DNA of 64,000 nucleotides from assembly GCA_046350455.1 (NCBI GenBank), contig JAXMAM010000008.1:53662-117661 (forward strand). The letters run 5' to 3'. Source of the stretch: CAZXGD01 sp046350455. Its GTDB lineage: Bacteria > Planctomycetota > Phycisphaerae > Phycisphaerales > SM1A02. Positions 30,210 through 38,399 of this stretch are shown one piece after another (positions within the stretch are counted from its first letter, which is position 1; every line of letters starts with the position of its first letter). The notes below the pieces were generated by a model. That model had not been told where the DNA came from. It ran no database searches and was given only the letters and a program-made list of their open reading frames with translations. Both the position numbers and the translations under genes were made by a program.

Positions 30210-31512
30210 TGCTGCTGGACCGAACCTCACCCGTCGCACTGTGGTTGCTGCTGGCGTGGCGGCTGGCGCTGCTGCGCTGGTGGTGCCGCGCGCGTTTGCA
30301 GCGCAGGGCACCAAGGCGCAGATCAAGGTGGGGCTCATCGGCTGCGGCGGGCGCGGCACAGGCGCGGCTGCTCAGGCGCTCTCTGCGGGGGACGACGTGG
30401 TCATCTGGGCCCTGGGCGACATGTTCCAGGATCGCATTGACACCTGCATGAAGCAGCTGGAGGGGCACGCTGCCAAGGACCGCGCCAAGGTCCCGACTGA
30501 ACGGCAGTTCACTGGCTTTGACAACTACAAGAAGGTCATCGACAGCGGCGTGGACGTGGTGCTGCTGTGCTCTGCGCCGCACTTCCGGCCCATCCATCTG
30601 GCGGCAGCAGCAGACGCTGGCAAGCAGATCTTCTGCGAGAAGCCGTTCTTTGTGGACGCGCCCGGGTACCGCAGCGTGCTGGAGAGCATCCAGAAGTGCA
30701 AGGACAAGAAGCTGAACTTTGTGAGCGGCTTCTGCTGGCGCTACAGCTCGCCCGAGCGCGCGTTCTTCAAGCAGGTGCTGCAGGATGGCACGCTGGGCGT
30801 GCCCATGGCCATGTACAGCTGCTACTACACCGGCCCGCTGGGCGTGAACAAGCGCAAGCCAGGCTGGAGCGACATGGAGTTCCAGCTGCGCAACTGGCAG
30901 CACTTCACGTGGCTGTCGGGCGACATCATCGTGGAGCAGGCGTGCCACAGCATTGACAAGATCAACTGGGTGATGCGCAACAAGCCGCCGGCCACAGCGG
31001 TGGGCGTGGGCGGCCGACAGACACGCGAGAACATCCCGGAGCGCGGCGATGTGTACGACCACTTCGCCATCGTCTATCAGTACGAGGATGGCAAGAAGGC
31101 GTTCCTGAACTGCCGCCAGCAGGCCGACTGCTACTTTGAGAACACAGACTGGCTGGCTGGCACCAAGGGCGAGGGCTTTGTGAATGGCTGGGGCCCCACG
31201 CAGTGGATCAAGGACCCAGAGGGCAAGGTGCTGTGGCAGTATCCGTCCGACGGCCCCAAGCCCAACATGTACCAGGTGGAGCACGACGAGCTCTTTGCCG
31301 CCATCCGCGCTGGCAAGGTGCTGAACGATGGTGACTGGGCCGCCACCAGCTGCATGCTGGCGGTGCTTGGACGCATGGCTGCGTACAGCGGCCAGCTGGT
31401 GAAGTGGGACGACGCCATCAAGAGCACCGAGTCATTGGCGCCAGCCAACTACGACCTGCAGACCGCGCCGGCTGTGGAAGTGAAGCAGCCCGGCAAGTAC
31501 AAGGTGAAGTGA
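30202..31512 (+). CDS. Tat-exported Gfo/Idh/MocA oxidoreductase 1
   Basis: The 436-aa protein begins with a twin-arginine leader (LTRRTVVAAGVAAGAAALVV) followed by an NAD(P)-binding Rossmann domain, VGLIGCGGRGTGAAAQALS, and the family EKP motif in FCEKPFFVDAPGYR. Members oxidise or reduce sugars and cyclitols; planctomycete genomes carry many exported ones of unknown substrate. C-terminal residues WGPTQWIKDPEGKVLWQY are typical of the subfamily. The ATG lies inside the last codons of the FGE-like gene. A close paralogue follows. Confidence 0.9.
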   Translation: MPDAAGPNLTRRTVVAAGVAAGAAALVVPRAFAAQGTKAQIKVGLIGCGGRGTGAAAQALSAGDDVVIWALGDMFQDRIDTCMKQLEGHAAKDRAKVPTERQFTGFDNYKKVIDSGVDVVLLCSAPHFRPIHLAAAADAGKQIFCEKPFFVDAPGYRSVLESIQKCKDKKLNFVSGFCWRYSSPERAFFKQVLQDGTLGVPMAMYSCYYTGPLGVNKRKPGWSDMEFQLRNWQHFTWLSGDIIVEQACHSIDKINWVMRNKPPATAVGVGGRQTRENIPERGDVYDHFAIVYQYEDGKKAFLNCRQQADCYFENTDWLAGTKGEGFVNGWGPTQWIKDPEGKVLWQYPSDGPKPNMYQVEHDELFAAIRAGKVLNDGDWAATSCMLAVLGRMAAYSGQLVKWDDAIKSTESLAPANYDLQTAPAVEVKQPGKYKVK

Positions 31513-31552
31513 GCCGGGCACAGCGCCCGCAGAACATCAGGAGAAGCGCACC

Positions 31553-32893
31553 ATGACCACGCGCAAGCCACAGAGCCAGGACTCCACGCCTCAGGCCACC
31601 GATACTGGCCGCCGCCGGTTTCTTGGAGCGGGTGGCGCTGCCATGGCTGCGGCCGTGGCGGTGCCCACCATCCTGACAGCAGCTCGTGCGCTGCCGCAGA
31701 GCGCGCCGCCAGCCAGCCCAGATCAGAGCCGGGGCAAGCCCATCCGCATCGGTGTGATCGGGTGCGGCGGGCGCGGCACAGGCGCTGCCATGGATGCGCT
31801 GCACGCCAGCCCAGACTGCACCATCGTGGCCGTGGGTGATGTGTTCCCCGATCGTGTGCAAGGTGCGGCTGCAGCGCTGAAGGAGCAGTACAAGGAGCGC
31901 GGCACCGTGCCTGCTGGGCGGCAGTTTGCTGGCTTTGACAGCTGCGACCGCGTGATGGCCACCGACTGCGACCTGGTCATCCTGGCCACGCCGCCGGGGT
32001 TCCGGCCACAGCAGTTTGCCAAGGCCATTGCTGCGGGCAAGCATGTGTTCTTTGAGAAGCCTGTGGCGGTGGATCCCACGGGCGTGCGCACGGTGCTGGA
32101 GGCGGCTGATTTGGCTGGCAAGAAGAAGCTGTGCGTGGTCACTGGCACCCAGCGGCGCCACCAGCGCTGCTACCAGGAGGCCATGGCCAAGGTGCGCGAC
32201 GGTGCCATCGGCAAGCCTGTGGCGGCACGCTGCTACTGGAACCAGGGCGGCCTGTGGCACAAGGATCCAGATCCATCGCTGAGCGAGATCGAGAATCAGA
32301 TCCGCAACTGGCTGTACTACACGTGGCTTTCGGGCGACCACATTGTGGAGCAGCACGTGCACAACCTGGACGTGGTGAACTGGGCCATGGATGCGCATCC
32401 AGTGAAGGCCATTGCGGTGGGCGGCCGGCAGGCGCGCACGCAGCCTGCGTTCGGCACCATCAACGATCACTTTGCCGTGGACCTGGAGTACCCAGGCGAC
32501 CGCTTTGCAGCCAGCATGTGCCGCCAGCAGGACGGCACTGACGGCCGCGTGGACGAGATCATCTATGGCACCGAGGGCGTGCTGTACACGCGCCCTGGCT
32601 ACGCAGAGATCCGCGGCGCGCACCCGTGGAAGTTCACGGGCAAGGACAACAATCCTTACGTCACCGAGCATGTGGACTTGCAGGAATCCGTCCGCGGCAA
32701 CGCTGCGTATGTGAACGAGGGTGCCCGCATTGCGGAGAGCACCATGACAGCCATCCTTGGGCGGATGGCGGCGTACACCGGCAAGGACCTTGAATGGCAG
32801 GCAGCGCTCGCAAGCGACATGAACCTGGTGCCGGCCATCCCCAAGGCAGGACCCGCGCCCGCCAGCACGGTGGCCATCCCCGGAAGGGCGTGA
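31553..32893 (+). CDS. Tat-exported Gfo/Idh/MocA oxidoreductase 2
   Basis: The 446-aa paralogue has a GRRRFLGAGGAAMAAAVAVP twin-arginine leader, IGVIGCGGRGTGAAMDALH for nucleotide binding, and VFFEKPVAVDPTGVRTV with the EKP motif. The catalytic-helix segment WLYYTWLSGDHIVEQHVHNL parallels WQHFTWLSGDIIVEQACHS of the first protein. ATG 31553 has AGGAG nine bases upstream, the strongest ribosome site in the run. The two paralogues may form a heteromer or act on successive sugar intermediates; this is inferred from adjacency. Confidence 0.92.
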   Translation: MTTRKPQSQDSTPQATDTGRRRFLGAGGAAMAAAVAVPTILTAARALPQSAPPASPDQSRGKPIRIGVIGCGGRGTGAAMDALHASPDCTIVAVGDVFPDRVQGAAAALKEQYKERGTVPAGRQFAGFDSCDRVMATDCDLVILATPPGFRPQQFAKAIAAGKHVFFEKPVAVDPTGVRTVLEAADLAGKKKLCVVTGTQRRHQRCYQEAMAKVRDGAIGKPVAARCYWNQGGLWHKDPDPSLSEIENQIRNWLYYTWLSGDHIVEQHVHNLDVVNWAMDAHPVKAIAVGGRQARTQPAFGTINDHFAVDLEYPGDRFAASMCRQQDGTDGRVDEIIYGTEGVLYTRPGYAEIRGAHPWKFTGKDNNPYVTEHVDLQESVRGNAAYVNEGARIAESTMTAILGRMAAYTGKDLEWQAALASDMNLVPAIPKAGPAPASTVAIPGRA

Positions 32894-32894
32894 T

Positions 32895-33686
32895 GTGAGC
32901 GGGGGCGTATGGCGCGACCTGAACATGGCTGCCCTTGAGTGGGCGCCCTGGCTGCGCTTTGGGTTGTGGTTGGTGCTCTTGACTGCCAGCGGCGCGATGC
33001 TGCTGTGGTTCTGGCGGCGATGGCGCACGCATCAGCGCGGTGTGGTCACCGCCGTTCCATTGGCTCTGGCGCTGCTGCTGGCGGTCGGAGGCATGGTGTG
33101 CGGCGGCGCGTTCGCGGGTGACCAGCTGAGGTATGGCAGCAGCCAGTCATGGGGTGGCCAGACGGGATATCCACGCTTCGAGGCCAGCCACGCATTGCAG
33201 ATCTACCAAGATGATGTGGCTTCGCGGATGCCAGGTGTGGCAGCGCATCGCATGGCGCGTACAGAGGAAGAGCTCGGGCGGATCACGCCAACCATCTATC
33301 CGCTGAAGGAAAGCGGAGCGGGCGCGGGCTTTCTGGTGACGTTCGCACGTTCTGGGAGACTTCGCCTTTACGCAGAGCCAATGCGCGCGCTGTGCGTTCT
33401 GTTGAAGATAGATGGCGTACCTGTTCGGAACGCGAATGGCACTTTGCTGGCCGCTGACCTCTCCAAGCTGGAGCCCATTGGTGCTGTGGGCTGGAGCGAG
33501 ACGGCCATGAAGGCGAACATGGGAAGTCCGGTCCGTGTGCGCGCGCTTCCAGCGCCATTGCGCCCAGATCGCCACGTGCGGCTGGAATGGGCGCTGGTGA
33601 TTCTTGGGGGTGACGACCAGTCCTACCTGCTGGAGCGTTTCGCGGATGACGTGGTGGTGAGCCAGGCGGAGGTGGTCTTGCCGTGA
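32895..33686 (+). CDS. Unknown membrane protein
   Basis: The 263-aa protein has two hydrophobic segments near the N-terminus (LRFGLWLVLLTASGAMLLWF and AVPLALALLLAVGGMVCGGAF), then a soluble region of about 190 residues with no recognised domain. Possible features are GSSQSWGGQTGYPRFEASHA and a late beta-rich part. It starts at GTG 32895, one base after the stop of the oxidoreductase; ATG 32925 is an alternative start. The stop overlaps the next gene. I recognise no family. Confidence 0.6.
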   Translation: MSGGVWRDLNMAALEWAPWLRFGLWLVLLTASGAMLLWFWRRWRTHQRGVVTAVPLALALLLAVGGMVCGGAFAGDQLRYGSSQSWGGQTGYPRFEASHALQIYQDDVASRMPGVAAHRMARTEEELGRITPTIYPLKESGAGAGFLVTFARSGRLRLYAEPMRALCVLLKIDGVPVRNANGTLLAADLSKLEPIGAVGWSETAMKANMGSPVRVRALPAPLRPDRHVRLEWALVILGGDDQSYLLERFADDVVVSQAEVVLP

Positions 33687-34957
33687 TGTGGGCGAGTGAG
33701 TTCTTGCTCTGGATGGCAGGAGAGGCCTCAGGCAGATCCGTCTGGCCGCGCGTGCTGCTTTCTATTGGCGTGATTGTGGCCGCCTTCTGGTGCGCGAGCG
33801 CCATTCGATCCCGAGTGCAAGGTGGGCAGCTTCGCTGCAGGAGATGCGCCTACCCATGCACCCCCGAAAGGCCGGCAGATCAGCAGTTGCCAGTGCGCTG
33901 TGCAGAGTGTGGCGCCGATCTCACGCGGCGTGGTGCTGCTGTCAGGGGCGCGTATGGAACGCGATGGGGGCGCCTTGTGTGGGCTGGCGGATTGACTTGC
34001 CTGATAGGCATGGCTTGGTGGGCTGGGCGTGCTGGACTCGTGTCTGATTGGCTTCGGGCGTGTGCCACGGAATGCTGCACCTTCGAAGAGGCTGCTCGAA
34101 TTGCTCTGGAGGATGATGGCGAACGTGGCGACGCTGCCAGGGCCGTGATGTCCAAAAAGGTGGCCGACTCCGGCGGCGTCCTTACGCGAAGTCAGCTGGA
34201 CTGCTTGGAGAGGATTCTCTCCGAGACGGATTGGTGGGGCAATGGAACAGTGCCACAGAAGCGATTTGTGCAGCTGGCAGGTGGGCTCGAGTACCGGTGG
34301 TTTCAGTATGTGGGAAGATTCAGCGGGGGCTCCAAGTCTCAGAGGATCGATGTTCTCAGCGAGCTGTGCGCGAATAGTCCGGTGGTCGAAGAGCATGCGA
34401 GCGACGAGATGATCCGATCCTGGGGCGCGCTCTTTCAGGATGTTTGGGCCAGGCTGGCCATTGACAGCGCAACAGGCCGTGGCACGCTGACTGTGCGCAT
34501 GACCTGTCCGCCGTGGTTTGATGTTCCATGCGGGATTGTGGGCGCTTACACCGTTCGCTTGGTCTCTGGTGGCACGGCAATTTTTGACGCGCAGATTGTG
34601 CTGCTGCCTCGGCATGTTGTCCGTGGGAGCACTTGGATGGACGGAAAGAACATGGAAAACGAGCGGGCTCCGATGAACGATGGCCCACCGCCCAAGGAGA
34701 CTCCCGCGGGCGTTGAACTGTCATGGACTGTCGAAACGGGGCTGTTGGCATTCGCGTCAGCGGACCTTCGCTGCGAGTTTCACCCGTTGGAGCTGCCCTT
34801 TGTGATCGGGGATGCAGCGCTCGCCTCGTGGAGAGAGTTGGACAGGTTGCCGACTCCGTTTCAGGCCGACGCCAACAGTCACGTCATCGAGCACGTATCC
34901 GTGGTGGTAGACGGCCTCCCGCTCAAGGCGTGGCTGGAGCTGCAGGCGGCGGAGTGA
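33683..34957 (+). CDS. Unknown membrane protein with zinc-ribbon-like cysteines
   Basis: The 424-aa protein has an N-terminal hydrophobic segment (VLLSIGVIVAAFWCASAI), a pair of cysteine clusters (LRCRRCAYPC and VRCAECGADLTRR) spaced like a zinc ribbon, a second membrane segment (GGLTCLIGMAWWAGRAGLV) and a soluble C-terminal region of about 300 residues with no known domain. Codon choice is noticeably less GC3-biased than in neighbours (many GGA, GAT and TCT codons). Starts at GTG 33683 or ATG 33686 are equally possible. The 3' end overlaps the convergent ApbE-protease gene by 35 bases. Confidence 0.6.
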   Translation: MMWASEFLLWMAGEASGRSVWPRVLLSIGVIVAAFWCASAIRSRVQGGQLRCRRCAYPCTPERPADQQLPVRCAECGADLTRRGAAVRGAYGTRWGRLVWAGGLTCLIGMAWWAGRAGLVSDWLRACATECCTFEEAARIALEDDGERGDAARAVMSKKVADSGGVLTRSQLDCLERILSETDWWGNGTVPQKRFVQLAGGLEYRWFQYVGRFSGGSKSQRIDVLSELCANSPVVEEHASDEMIRSWGALFQDVWARLAIDSATGRGTLTVRMTCPPWFDVPCGIVGAYTVRLVSGGTAIFDAQIVLLPRHVVRGSTWMDGKNMENERAPMNDGPPPKETPAGVELSWTVETGLLAFASADLRCEFHPLELPFVIGDAALASWRELDRLPTPFQADANSHVIEHVSVVVDGLPLKAWLELQAAE

Positions 34958-37900
34958 ACTCTGTGTCGGTGGGCATGAGCAGGATGGAGTGGCGGATGCC
35001 CCACAGGCCGATCTTGGCGCCGTCGTCAAAGTCGCGCATGGGGGCGTCGTCAATGCCGTAGCCGCCGTGCGCCACGAAGAGGGTGTTCACCTTCCAGTCG
35101 CGGTGGTCGCCCGGATCCCAGCGGAAGCCGTAGAACGCTCCTTGCGCGCCGTCTGCAAAGCCAAGAGCCACGCGGCTGCGGGTCCATTCGTCGTACAGCT
35201 GGCTGGTCAGCCAGCCGTCATCCAGCGCGGTGTTGCCCACGCGCTGCGTGCGCCAGCCAGTCCAGGTGCCGTTGCCGTCGGTCCATCCGGTGTGAAAGAT
35301 GGTCAGCTGCGGCGTGCCGCCATGCGCTGGGTACACCGCCACCGGGCGGCTGGTGCAGTGGCAGGGGCGGCCGCCATGCGTCCACTGGGGCGGGGTCTCG
35401 GTGACAGTGTCGCCCTCCACTTTCAGCTGCGCCACCTGCATGGTGAAGGGGCCGTGCTTGGGGTGCGTGGCGCTGCCCACCACAGTGATGGTCTGGTCTC
35501 CAGGGTTCACAGCCAGGCCTGGCGGCACCGCAGACGTCAGCTGCAGCGGCATGGCGGGGCTGAGCGTGGGCGCGGGCGTGGGCGCGGGCGTGGGCGGGGG
35601 CGCGGCACCAGGCGTCAGCCAGCGCGCCTCCAGCGCTCCGCTGTCATGCCGCACCAGCAACAGCACGCGGCTGCCCAGGCAGATGCCAGAGACATCCGTG
35701 GCGCCCAGTTCTGGCAGCGGCACCAGCGGGCCAACCACCACCGCAGGCTCGCCGTCCTTGCCAGCGCGCACCGTGGCAGCAGCCCAGGCGTCAAACCGGC
35801 GCACCAGCAGCGTGCCAGCATCTGGTCCGCCAATCAGCACCGGGTCAAAGCGGGTGGACGATGAAGGCACCTCCACCTCGGGCGTCCACAGTTCGTTGCC
35901 AGTGTGCGCTTTCAGCGTCACTGCGTTCTGCTTGTGCGTGGCAGCGGCCAGGTAGCACGTGTCGCCGATGTACGCCAGGCTGGGCGCAGACCCAATCAGC
36001 GTGTGCGTCTTGCGCTCGCCCGCCTGCGTACTGCCGCCATAGTTGATGTCAGCCACCACAGGTTCTGTGTCGAACTGGCCGTTGTGGTTCCAGTCAATCA
36101 GGGTGGTGCCGTCGCCGTTGTCCTTCAGCGTGAAGCGGAAGGGGTGGTTGGCCAGGAACTTCACGCGCTCGTAGGCAAAGGGCAGCTTCTCTGTCAGATG
36201 GTGCTCGTCCAGCACCTGGCTGCGGAACTCGCCGCTGCTGAAGTGGGGCTTGGAGCCGTCGCCATCAAAGCTGTAGCTGTACGCATAGTTCATGAGCGAC
36301 GGGTACAGCGGGCACCAGCCTGGCGCAGAGTCTCCAGTGTGGCTGAGGCCCAGCTGGTGCCCCAGCTCATGCGCAAACACAGCCCATCCGCACCCGCAGC
36401 CGCCCATGTCGCCAGTCTCGCTGGACTGTCCGCCGCCACCCGGCGTGACCTGCATCCAGTGCATCAGGCCACGCTCTGCGCGCGGGAAGTGCTTGGCACC
36501 CACGTCCCACCACGCCATGCGCTGGTCCGCCACGGGCACAGGCTGTGGCGCGCTGCGCACGTGCAGCCACACGCCCGTGGTGCCATCTGGATTGCTGCAG
36601 TGCAGGCCTCGATACACCGCCTGCAGCTGCGGGATCTGCTTCTCAAAGTCCGCGCACTTCACCTGCTCAAAGAAGGATGCATTCACGATGACATCCTTCC
36701 GCCGCGGGTCCAGCTGCTGGTCCCTGGCTGGTGGCACAGCGTTGGCGTCAAAGGGCGGGATGGACGGACCCAGCGCTGGCACCCGGTCTGCTGGCAGGCC
36801 GTGCACCTCCCAGCCGTCCAGCAGGCCGTCGCCATCGGTGTCGCGGTCGCGAGGGTCGGTGCCAAGCGCTGCTTCTTCTGCGTCGGTCAGGCCATCTGCA
36901 TCCTGGTCCTGCGGCGTGGGTGTTCCAACCACGGCGTTGCGCACCAGCATGTGCGGATGCGGCAGCGTGCACTGGAAGACCTCCCACGCCAGCACGCCGC
37001 CTTCTGGGGCGAACCCGCTGCTGAACAGCCGCTTGCGGACCGCGCCAGGCTCGTAGGGCGGTGGAGCCAGGAGCGGCTGCTGGGTGCGCAGGTCCACAGT
37101 GGGGTTGCTTGGTCCGGCCACCGTGCGCTCGCCTGCCTTGCCGCCAGGCCCCAGCGGGATGACCACCGTGCGATCCTTCTCCCAGATGGTCACGCTGGCG
37201 CCCTGGGGCGTGCGCGCCACATGCAGCACGGTGGCCGCTGGGCTCACGTCGCCTGCCAGCACGCGCCACGTGCCAGACTTCCAGCCATGCACCGAGGGCG
37301 CCCAGCACAGATCGCGGTTGCCGTTGATGGTCAGGAGGTCCACCCAGCCGTCGCCGTCCACGTCGCCGGCTGCAAAGAGCTGGCAGTCCAGGCCGGTGGT
37401 CTGCCAGTCTGAAGCTGGCTGGCCAGCAGGATCCTCTTCTGCAAACCAGCGCGCCTGCACGCTGGGGTACTTGGCCAGGAGCGCCTGGCCCTTCTCTGGG
37501 CCCAGCACGCTGAGTGCCGTGGCCAGCGCGTCTGCGTCCACGGGATCTGGCGCAGTGCACACCACCGCGCGGCGCGTGTTGATGCCCCAGCCAGTCCGCG
37601 GGTCCAGAATGTGGCTGTACCGCACGCGGCCAGAGGCGCCGTTCACATCCAAGTGCTGGAACGTGGCGCCGCTCACCGTGAGCGCGGAGTTCCGGAGCAC
37701 AAACGTGGCTGGCTTGCCAGGGCCGTCTGCCTCTGGCACCTGCACGTGCCAGCCATCGGTGCCGGGTGGAGCGTCGCTGGCAAAGACGTCGCCGCTCAGG
37801 TCAATCATGGCGCTGGTGATGCCCGCTGCACGCAGCGCATCCAGCGCGGCCTTGCCACCGTACCCCTGGCCAATCCCGCCAAAGTCCAAGCATAGCCCGT

Positions 37901-38399
37901 CTATGTCTGCCACGAACTCTGGCGGATTGGCGGTGAACTGCACGTGCTGCATGCCCACGCGCTTGAGGGCTGCCGCGATGTCTGCTTCCGCTGGCACCGT
38001 GCCAGCCTTGCGGGCCGCACGCCACACCTGCACCAGCGGCAGCACCGTGGGGTCGAACGCGCCGCCGCTGTCACGCCAGTACTGCTGCGAGCGCTGGATG
38101 ACCGCTGCCAGGTCTGGGCCCACTGGTGCGCGCTGACCAGCCTTCTGCGGCAGACTGCGCACCTGGCTGGTCTGCTGCCAGTCGCTTATGGCCTCCTCTA
38201 CTTCAGCCAGGCGCTGAAACGCAGCCTGCGCAGCGCGGTCTGCAGTGGGCTCGTCTGGTGCAGACAGGACCAGCTTGGCTGGCGCGCCCATGACCACGCG
38301 CTGGTACGTGAAGCGCTGCTGGTCTGCGGGCGCAGCCAACGCCAGCGGCGCCACCAGCGCCGCGCCAGCCCACGCAGCCCAGCGCCAGCGCAGCGTCAC
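34923..38399 (-). CDS. Secreted fusion: ApbE flavin transferase + VCBS + Ca-binding TSP3 + metzincin-type metalloprotease
   Basis: The 1158-aa protein has a signal peptide (MTLRWRWAAWAGAALVAPLA) and then an ApbE-like domain (residues about 28-330). The domain has LDFGGIGQGYGGKAALDALR, LSGDVFASD, SHILDPRTGWGI and DADALATALSVLGPEKG. ApbE attaches FMN covalently to proteins; the usual GGIAKGY lysine is Gln here. A VCBS/FG-GAP-like repeat (GDVDGDGWVDL, near 346) and two calcium-type TSP3 repeats (DQDADGLTDAEE and DRDTDGDGLLDGWE, near 510-540) follow. A zinc site HELGHQLGLSH (near 676) with Met-turn YPSLMNYAY marks a metzincin protease. A Pro/Thr linker and a beta-rich C-terminus end it. The GTG start overlaps the stop of the PP2C regulator gene. 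I know of no established family with this architecture; all parts are read in one frame. Confidence 0.8.
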   Translation of the reverse strand: MTLRWRWAAWAGAALVAPLALAAPADQQRFTYQRVVMGAPAKLVLSAPDEPTADRAAQAAFQRLAEVEEAISDWQQTSQVRSLPQKAGQRAPVGPDLAAVIQRSQQYWRDSGGAFDPTVLPLVQVWRAARKAGTVPAEADIAAALKRVGMQHVQFTANPPEFVADIDGLCLDFGGIGQGYGGKAALDALRAAGITSAMIDLSGDVFASDAPPGTDGWHVQVPEADGPGKPATFVLRNSALTVSGATFQHLDVNGASGRVRYSHILDPRTGWGINTRRAVVCTAPDPVDADALATALSVLGPEKGQALLAKYPSVQARWFAEEDPAGQPASDWQTTGLDCQLFAAGDVDGDGWVDLLTINGNRDLCWAPSVHGWKSGTWRVLAGDVSPAATVLHVARTPQGASVTIWEKDRTVVIPLGPGGKAGERTVAGPSNPTVDLRTQQPLLAPPPYEPGAVRKRLFSSGFAPEGGVLAWEVFQCTLPHPHMLVRNAVVGTPTPQDQDADGLTDAEEAALGTDPRDRDTDGDGLLDGWEVHGLPADRVPALGPSIPPFDANAVPPARDQQLDPRRKDVIVNASFFEQVKCADFEKQIPQLQAVYRGLHCSNPDGTTGVWLHVRSAPQPVPVADQRMAWWDVGAKHFPRAERGLMHWMQVTPGGGGQSSETGDMGGCGCGWAVFAHELGHQLGLSHTGDSAPGWCPLYPSLMNYAYSYSFDGDGSKPHFSSGEFRSQVLDEHHLTEKLPFAYERVKFLANHPFRFTLKDNGDGTTLIDWNHNGQFDTEPVVADINYGGSTQAGERKTHTLIGSAPSLAYIGDTCYLAAATHKQNAVTLKAHTGNELWTPEVEVPSSSTRFDPVLIGGPDAGTLLVRRFDAWAAATVRAGKDGEPAVVVGPLVPLPELGATDVSGICLGSRVLLLVRHDSGALEARWLTPGAAPPPTPAPTPAPTLSPAMPLQLTSAVPPGLAVNPGDQTITVVGSATHPKHGPFTMQVAQLKVEGDTVTETPPQWTHGGRPCHCTSRPVAVYPAHGGTPQLTIFHTGWTDGNGTWTGWRTQRVGNTALDDGWLTSQLYDEWTRSRVALGFADGAQGAFYGFRWDPGDHRDWKVNTLFVAHGGYGIDDAPMRDFDDGAKIGLWGIRHSILLMPTDTEFTPPPAAPATP

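Noticed and set aside
37640..37720. SGAT sequence (ALTVSGATFQHL) in the ApbE-protease as a self-flavinylation site
   Set aside because: The segment aligns with the ordinary ApbE core strand before the HILDPRTG motif, so the match to the flavinylation motif is most likely chance.
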